Positions 39,155 to 43,690 of a DNA stretch of 43,690 bases are shown in pieces. The notes beneath the pieces are model-generated. The model worked only from the letters and a program-made list of their open reading frames with translations, had not been told where the DNA came from and ran no database searches. The position numbers were made by a program, and so were the translations under genes. Location of the stretch: assembly GCA_947452785.1 (NCBI GenBank), contig CANGDZ010000026.1:1-43690 (forward strand), given 5' to 3'. Each line of letters begins with the position of its first letter. Position 1 is the stretch's first letter. The stretch is from Comamonadaceae bacterium (GTDB taxonomy: Bacteria > Pseudomonadota > Gammaproteobacteria > Burkholderiales > Burkholderiaceae_C).

Positions 39155-41806
39155 TCAAACGCGCTCGGCCACCCAAGCCTGCACGCTGGCCAGTGCCGCC
39201 GGCAAAGCTGCTGCGTTGGTGCCGCCGGCCATCGCCATGTCGGGCTTACCGCCGCCTTTGCCGCCCACTTGCTGGGCCACAAAATTGGCCAACTCACCGG
39301 CTTTGACCTTGCCTGTGTGGTCAGCCGTTACGCCTGCGGCGATGTTCACTTTCTCGCCATCCGCAGCTGCCAGCAAAATCACCGCAGACTTCATTTTGTC
39401 TTTGAGCTTGTCCATGGTGTCGCGCAACGTTTTGGCGTCCGCGCCATCGAGCTTGGCGACCAGCAGCTTGACGCCCTTGATGTCGACCGCTTGCGTCATC
39501 AACTCGTCGCCCTGGAAGGAAGCCAGCTTGCCTTTGAGGGCCGACATTTCTTTTTCCAGCGCCTTGACCTGATCGAGCACCTGCGCAATGCGGTGGTTCA
39601 GTTCCGCCGTGGGTGCCTTGAATGATGAAGCGGCTTGCGCCACTGTGCTTTCCAGCGACTGCAAGTACGCCAAAGCGTTCACACCGGTCACAGCTTCAAT
39701 GCGGCGCACGCCGGCGGCCACGCCGCCCTCAGCCACCACTTTGAACAAGCCAATGTCACCCGTGCGCTGCACGTGCGTGCCGCCGCACAACTCGCGGCTA
39801 GAGCCAATGTCGAGCACGCGCACGGTCTCGCCGTACTTCTCGCCGAACAGCATCATGGCGCCGGTTTTCTGTGCCGATTCAATGTCCATGACCCGCGCTT
39901 GGGCTGCGGCATTAGCTAAAATTTCGGCGTTCACCAGGGCTTCAATTTCCAAAATTTGGGCATCAGTCACCGGGGCGTTGTGCGCAAAGTCAAAGCGGGT
40001 ACGCTCGGCATTCACCAAGGAGCCTTTTTGCTGCACATGGCTGCCCAGTACTTCACGCAAGGCTTTGTGCATCAAGTGGGTGGCGCTGTGGTTGCGCACG
40101 GTGGCGGCGCGCACAGCGGAGTCCACATGGGCTTGCACGGCATCACCCACTTTCAGGCTGCCAGTTTTCAATTCACCGTGATGCCCAAAAACATCGGCCT
40201 TGATCTTGAGCGTATCGGCCACATGGAACTGGCCACCCGCGTTGTGAATCATCCCTTGGTCGCCCACCTGGCCACCAGACTCGGCGTAGAAGGTCGTGGT
40301 GTCGAGCACCACCACACCAGCCTGACCGGCTTGCAGTTCTTTCACGGCAGCGCCGTCGACGAACAGCGCCAGAACTTTGGCGTTGGCCGTCAAATCCTCA
40401 TAGCCCACAAAGTCGTTGCCTTCACCCGTGTACTCCAGCGCCTTGTCCATCTTGAACTTGCCTGCGGCGCGGGCCTGAGATTTTTGCTTTTCCATGGCGG
40501 TGGCAAACCCGGCTTCGTCCACCGACAGGCCACGCTCGCGGCACACGTCGGCCGACAGGTCGAGCGGAAAGCCATAGGTGTCATGCAGCTTGAATGCCAC
40601 TTCGCCGGGCAGCACTTTCACGCCGCCTTCAAGGGCTGCATCCAAAATTTGCATGCCGCTTTGCAGGGTTTCAAAGAAGCGCTCTTCTTCAATGCGCAAG
40701 ATCTCGGCAATGCGCTCGGCCTGGTCAGCCATGTTGGGGTAAGCCGCGCCCATGAGTTGGACGAGGTCAGGCACCAGTTTGTGGAAGAAAGGTTTTTTCT
40801 GACCCAACAAGTAACCGTGGCGAATGGCACGGCGAATGATGCGGCGCTGCACATATCCCCGGCCTTCGTTGCTCGGAACCACGCCGTCGCTCACCAAGAA
40901 AGAAGTGGCCCGGATGTGGTCGGCAATCACGCGCAGGCTCTTGTGGCCCAGGTCGGCGCAGCCGGTTTCACGCGAAGCCGCTTTGATCAGTGCGTCAAAA
41001 ATGTCGATCTCGTAGTTGCTGTGCACGTGCTGCAAGATGGCGGCCAGGCGCTCCAAGCCCATGCCAGTGTCCACGCAAGGCGCAGGCAGTGGCGTGACGG
41101 CGCCGTTCTCGTCCATGTTGAACTGCATGAACACGTTGTTCCAAATTTCAATGAAGCGGTCACCGTCTTCGTCCGGGCTGCCGGGTGGGCCGCCAGGAAT
41201 GTGGTCGCCGTGGTCATAGAAAATCTCGCTGCATGGGCCGCAAGGGCCGGTATCGGCCATCATCCAAAAGTTGTCTGACTTGTAGCGCCCGCCCTTGTTG
41301 TCGCCAATGCGGATGATGCGGGTTTCCTGCACGATGCGCTCTGGGGTCCAGCCTGCCTTGACAAAAATACCCTCCCAAATGGCATAGGCCTCATCGTCTT
41401 CCATGTACACCGTGGCATACAGCTTGTCGGCGGGAAGTTTGTACACCTCGGTCAGCAACTCCCACGCCCATTGCAGCGACTCGCGCTTGAAATAGTCGCC
41501 AAACGACCAGTTGCCCAGCATCTCAAAAAAGGTGTGGTGCCGTGCGGTGTAGCCCACGTTTTCCAAGTCGTTGTGCTTGCCACCAGCGCGCAAACAGGCT
41601 TGCACCGAGGCGGCGCGCACGTAGCTGCGTTTGTCCGAGCCCAAAAACACGTCTTTGAACTGGACCATGCCCGAGTTGGTGAACATGAGCGTAGGGTCGT
41701 TGCCGGGCACCAAGGGGCTGGACGCGACCACGGTGTGGCCTTTGGACGCAAAAAAGTCCAGAAAGGTCTTGCGAATGTCGGCGACTGAAATGACGGCTTG
41801 GCTCAT
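39155..41806 (-). CDS. alaS: Alanyl-tRNA synthetase
   Basis: 883 residues from the ATG at 41806, normal length for bacterial AlaRS. The class II catalytic domain has [34 protein letters not shown] and a motif 3 region [11 protein letters not shown]. The editing domain has the zinc site HSATHLMH with CGGTH downstream. The C-terminal Ala domain carries [15 protein letters not shown]. It charges tRNA-Ala and removes mischarged serine or glycine. It is an essential housekeeping gene and probably heads a transcript including the TlpA-like gene. Confidence 0.97.
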   Translation of the reverse strand: MSQAVISVADIRKTFLDFFASKGHTVVASSPLVPGNDPTLMFTNSGMVQFKDVFLGSDKRSYVRAASVQACLRAGGKHNDLENVGYTARHHTFFEMLGNWSFGDYFKRESLQWAWELLTEVYKLPADKLYATVYMEDDEAYAIWEGIFVKAGWTPERIVQETRIIRIGDNKGGRYKSDNFWMMADTGPCGPCSEIFYDHGDHIPGGPPGSPDEDGDRFIEIWNNVFMQFNMDENGAVTPLPAPCVDTGMGLERLAAILQHVHSNYEIDIFDALIKAASRETGCADLGHKSLRVIADHIRATSFLVSDGVVPSNEGRGYVQRRIIRRAIRHGYLLGQKKPFFHKLVPDLVQLMGAAYPNMADQAERIAEILRIEEERFFETLQSGMQILDAALEGGVKVLPGEVAFKLHDTYGFPLDLSADVCRERGLSVDEAGFATAMEKQKSQARAAGKFKMDKALEYTGEGNDFVGYEDLTANAKVLALFVDGAAVKELQAGQAGVVVLDTTTFYAESGGQVGDQGMIHNAGGQFHVADTLKIKADVFGHHGELKTGSLKVGDAVQAHVDSAVRAATVRNHSATHLMHKALREVLGSHVQQKGSLVNAERTRFDFAHNAPVTDAQILEIEALVNAEILANAAAQARVMDIESAQKTGAMMLFGEKYGETVRVLDIGSSRELCGGTHVQRTGDIGLFKVVAEGGVAAGVRRIEAVTGVNALAYLQSLESTVAQAASSFKAPTAELNHRIAQVLDQVKALEKEMSALKGKLASFQGDELMTQAVDIKGVKLLVAKLDGADAKTLRDTMDKLKDKMKSAVILLAAADGEKVNIAAGVTADHTGKVKAGELANFVAQQVGGKGGGKPDMAMAGGTNAAALPAALASVQAWVAERV

Positions 41807-42147
41807 GATGTGTTTCGCTGGGGAAGCTGAAGGGAGGTGCAACCAAGCATTATAAGTTTGTGCCTCTAGGCCTCATTTCCTGCCTCATTCCCCTTTGGCG
41901 GCACCTTTTCTACACTGGACGCCATCGCAATCGGCTGCGTTCGTGTCCCCCGGCCTTCGGCCTCCTCCTTGACCTCACTGGGCCGAGCGACATGGCGTCC
42001 AGCGTGCGCCGTTGCCCTCACCCCAAACCGATACCTTGGCCCAAGACGGCATGGTGTCCGCTTTTGCGACAGCTGGCAACAGCAGACTGCGATAAGCTTT
42101 ATTTCATGGCACAATTTACTTAACAAGTTAAATAAAACGGAGATACC
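41807..42147. other. Non-coding spacer between alaS and gabD
   Basis: No gene seen. Two features stand out. An 11-bp inverted repeat CTGGACGCCAT (41915-41925) / ATGGCGTCCAG (41992-42002) encloses a small GGCC-TTC-GGCC hairpin (41953-41963), so about 88 bases could fold into a branched RNA or cruciform. GCCTCATT also repeats at 41871 and 41882. The last part before gabD is AT-rich and probably holds the gabD promoter. Confidence 0.5.
42120..42131. promoter_or_regulatory. Short dyad in the gabD promoter region
   Basis: TTAAC-AA-GTTAA lies 17 bases before the gabD start codon, with the ribosome site CGGAG between. It could be an operator (MarR- or GntR-like in look) but is short and AT-rich. 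Confidence 0.3.
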
Positions 42148-43638
42148 ATGGACATGAAAACATCACCCCTCGCCCTGCTGAACGACCCCAGCCTGCTCAA
42201 AACCGATGCGCTGATCAACGGCCAATGGGTGGCCGGCTCTAGCCGTTTTGACATCACCGACCCCGCCACCGGAGCGGTGCTGGCGAATGTGGCCAACCTT
42301 GGCCCCGCTGAAACTGAGGCCGCGATTGCTGCGGCCAACGCCGCATGGCCTGCCTGGAAAGCCAAGACCGCCAAAGAGCGCAGCATCATTTTGCGCAAGT
42401 GGTACGACTTGCTGATGGCCAACCAAGACGATTTGGGCCGCATCATGACCGCCGAGCAAGGCAAGCCACTGGCCGAAGCCAAAGGCGAAGTCGCCTACGG
42501 GGCCAGTTTTGTCGAGTGGTTTGCCGAAGAAGCCAAACGCATCAATGGCGAGACCCTGCCGCAGTTCGACAACAGCCGCCGCCTCTTGGTGCTCAAGCAG
42601 CCGATTGGTGTGTGCGCCGCCATCACGCCGTGGAACTTTCCGCTGGCCATGATTACCCGCAAAGTTGCGCCCGCCCTGGCCGCTGGTTGCCCTGTGATCA
42701 TCAAACCGGCCGAACTCACACCGCTCACCGCCCTGGCCGCCGCCGAGCTGGCAATGCGCGCCGGCATTCCGCCAGGTGTGCTGAACATGATCACCGCCGA
42801 CAGCGACAACTCGATTGCGGTGGGCAAGGTCTTGTGCGCCAGTGACGTGGTGCGCCACATCAGCTTCACCGGTTCGACCGAAGTGGGCCGCATCTTGATG
42901 GCACAGTCCGCGCCTACCGTCAAAAAAATGTCGCTGGAGCTGGGTGGCAACGCCCCCTTCATCGTCTTTGAAGACGCCGACATCGACAGCGCCGTGGAAG
43001 GCGCTTTTGCCAGCAAGTACCGCAACGCCGGCCAAACCTGCGTTTGCTCCAACCGCTTCTACGTGCAAGAAGCCGTGTACGACGAGTTTGTGAAAAAGTT
43101 CGCTGCCAAGGTGCAAACCGCCAAAGTAGGCAACGGCTTTGAAGACGGCGTGAACCAAGGCCCGTTGATCGAAGAAGCTGCGCTGGTCAAGGTGCAGCGC
43201 CATGTCGACGACGCAGTAGCCAAGGGCGGGCGCGTGCTGGTGGGCGGCAAGCGCTTGAGTGCCATGGGTTCAGGCCAATTCTTTGAACCCACTGTGGTGG
43301 CAGACGCCACCCCCGACATGCTGTGCGCCAAAGAAGAAACCTTTGGCCCGTTTGCGCCGATCTTCAAATTCAAAACCGAGCAAGAAGCGATTGATGCCGC
43401 GAACAACACCGAGTTCGGCCTGGCCAGCTACTTCTACAGCCGCGATGTGGGTCGCATCTTCCGCGTGAGCGAGGCCTTGGAGTACGGCATGGTCGGCATC
43501 AACGTGGGCATTTTGGCCACCGAACATGTGCCGTTTGGCGGCGTCAAGCAGTCTGGCCTAGGCCGCGAAGGCTCACACCACGGCATGGACGACTATGTGG
43601 AAATCAAGTACCTGTGCATGGGCGACATCCACAAGTAA
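42148..43638 (+). CDS. gabD: NAD(P)-dependent succinate-semialdehyde dehydrogenase
   Basis: 496 residues, full length for GabD. Aldehyde dehydrogenase landmarks are ITPWNFPLAMITRKVAPALAAG, the cofactor-binding FTGSTEVGRIL, the general-base Glu in LELGGNAPFIVF, and the catalytic Cys in NAGQTCVCSNRFYVQ. The C-terminal VPFGGVKQSGLGREGSHHG is typical of GabD/SSADH. A second Cys two residues after the catalytic one (TCVC) could form the redox-sensitive disulfide known in some SSADHs. It oxidises succinate semialdehyde to succinate in the cytoplasm. A ribosome site CGGAG precedes the start. No other GABA gene is in the window. Confidence 0.88.
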   Translation: MDMKTSPLALLNDPSLLKTDALINGQWVAGSSRFDITDPATGAVLANVANLGPAETEAAIAAANAAWPAWKAKTAKERSIILRKWYDLLMANQDDLGRIMTAEQGKPLAEAKGEVAYGASFVEWFAEEAKRINGETLPQFDNSRRLLVLKQPIGVCAAITPWNFPLAMITRKVAPALAAGCPVIIKPAELTPLTALAAAELAMRAGIPPGVLNMITADSDNSIAVGKVLCASDVVRHISFTGSTEVGRILMAQSAPTVKKMSLELGGNAPFIVFEDADIDSAVEGAFASKYRNAGQTCVCSNRFYVQEAVYDEFVKKFAAKVQTAKVGNGFEDGVNQGPLIEEAALVKVQRHVDDAVAKGGRVLVGGKRLSAMGSGQFFEPTVVADATPDMLCAKEETFGPFAPIFKFKTEQEAIDAANNTEFGLASYFYSRDVGRIFRVSEALEYGMVGINVGILATEHVPFGGVKQSGLGREGSHHGMDDYVEIKYLCMGDIHK

Positions 43639-43690
43639 TCCCGCACGCTAAGGTTAAGTCCACCCGTTAAAAAGGCCACCCACTGCGAAG

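Noticed and set aside
39956..41278. A 440-codon plus-strand frame inside alaS
   Set aside because: It is antisense to conserved alanyl-tRNA synthetase domains and has low-complexity composition.
1..43690. CRISPR arrays, insertion sequences, prophage genes, tRNA or rRNA genes
   Set aside because: No regularly spaced repeats, transposase or integrase reading frames, or tRNA-like cloverleaf sequences were recognised on either strand. A computed tRNA scan was not possible here.

Overview
The window looks like a chromosomal stretch from a betaproteobacterium of the Burkholderiales, most likely a Comamonadaceae relative (Limnohabitans, Rhodoferax or Polaromonas type). This is inference from gene families, moderate-to-high GC, dense operons with ATGA overlaps, and the mix of catabolic CoA, TRAP and Liv-type transport genes. 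No tRNA, rRNA, CRISPR array, prophage or insertion sequence was recognised.

Layout. 1-605: 5' part of paaZ (phenylacetate ring opening), followed by a regulatory spacer with a 28-bp palindrome. 1097-2623: a small barrel protein, then a divergent CBS-domain/universal-stress pair preceded by two FNR/Anr-like boxes. 2833-4035: protocatechuate 4,5-dioxygenase (pmdAB), divergent from a LysR regulator. 5093-7202: a compact soxXYZA cluster without soxB or soxCD. 7245-9969: a two-subunit molybdenum hydroxylase of the isoquinoline oxidoreductase type. 10100-10864: a decayed islet with an orphan AbrB-type antitoxin, a broken HEPN-like gene and a possible hsdM stub.

10983-18977 (minus strand): a quinate/shikimate module. 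It holds a TRAP transporter, a type II dehydroquinate dehydratase, an AroE-like dehydrogenase, a QuiC-type dehydroshikimate dehydratase split from its HPPD-like half, an aldo-keto reductase and a TetR regulator with two matching putative operators. Its expected product, protocatechuate, is the substrate of the PmdAB encoded at 2833-4035. An AroE and a LigI-like amidohydrolase lie at 35510-37266.

19087-35508: a second catabolic module. It has a 3-hydroxyisobutyrate-dehydrogenase-like enzyme, two IclR regulators, a complete branched-chain/aromatic-acid ABC importer (livKHMGF), two KstD-like flavoproteins (one fused to a NIPSNAP domain), a second unusual AroE-like dehydrogenase, a TIM-barrel isomerase/dehydratase, an acyl-CoA dehydrogenase, a CoA-transferase and a thioesterase. 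Together these suggest import, oxidation/aromatisation and CoA-dependent breakdown of an alicyclic (cyclohexane/cyclohexene) carboxylic acid. This is the best candidate here for an undescribed pathway.

37324-43638: an exported transglutaminase-like protein, a TlpA-like thioredoxin, alaS, and a gabD-type succinate-semialdehyde dehydrogenase.
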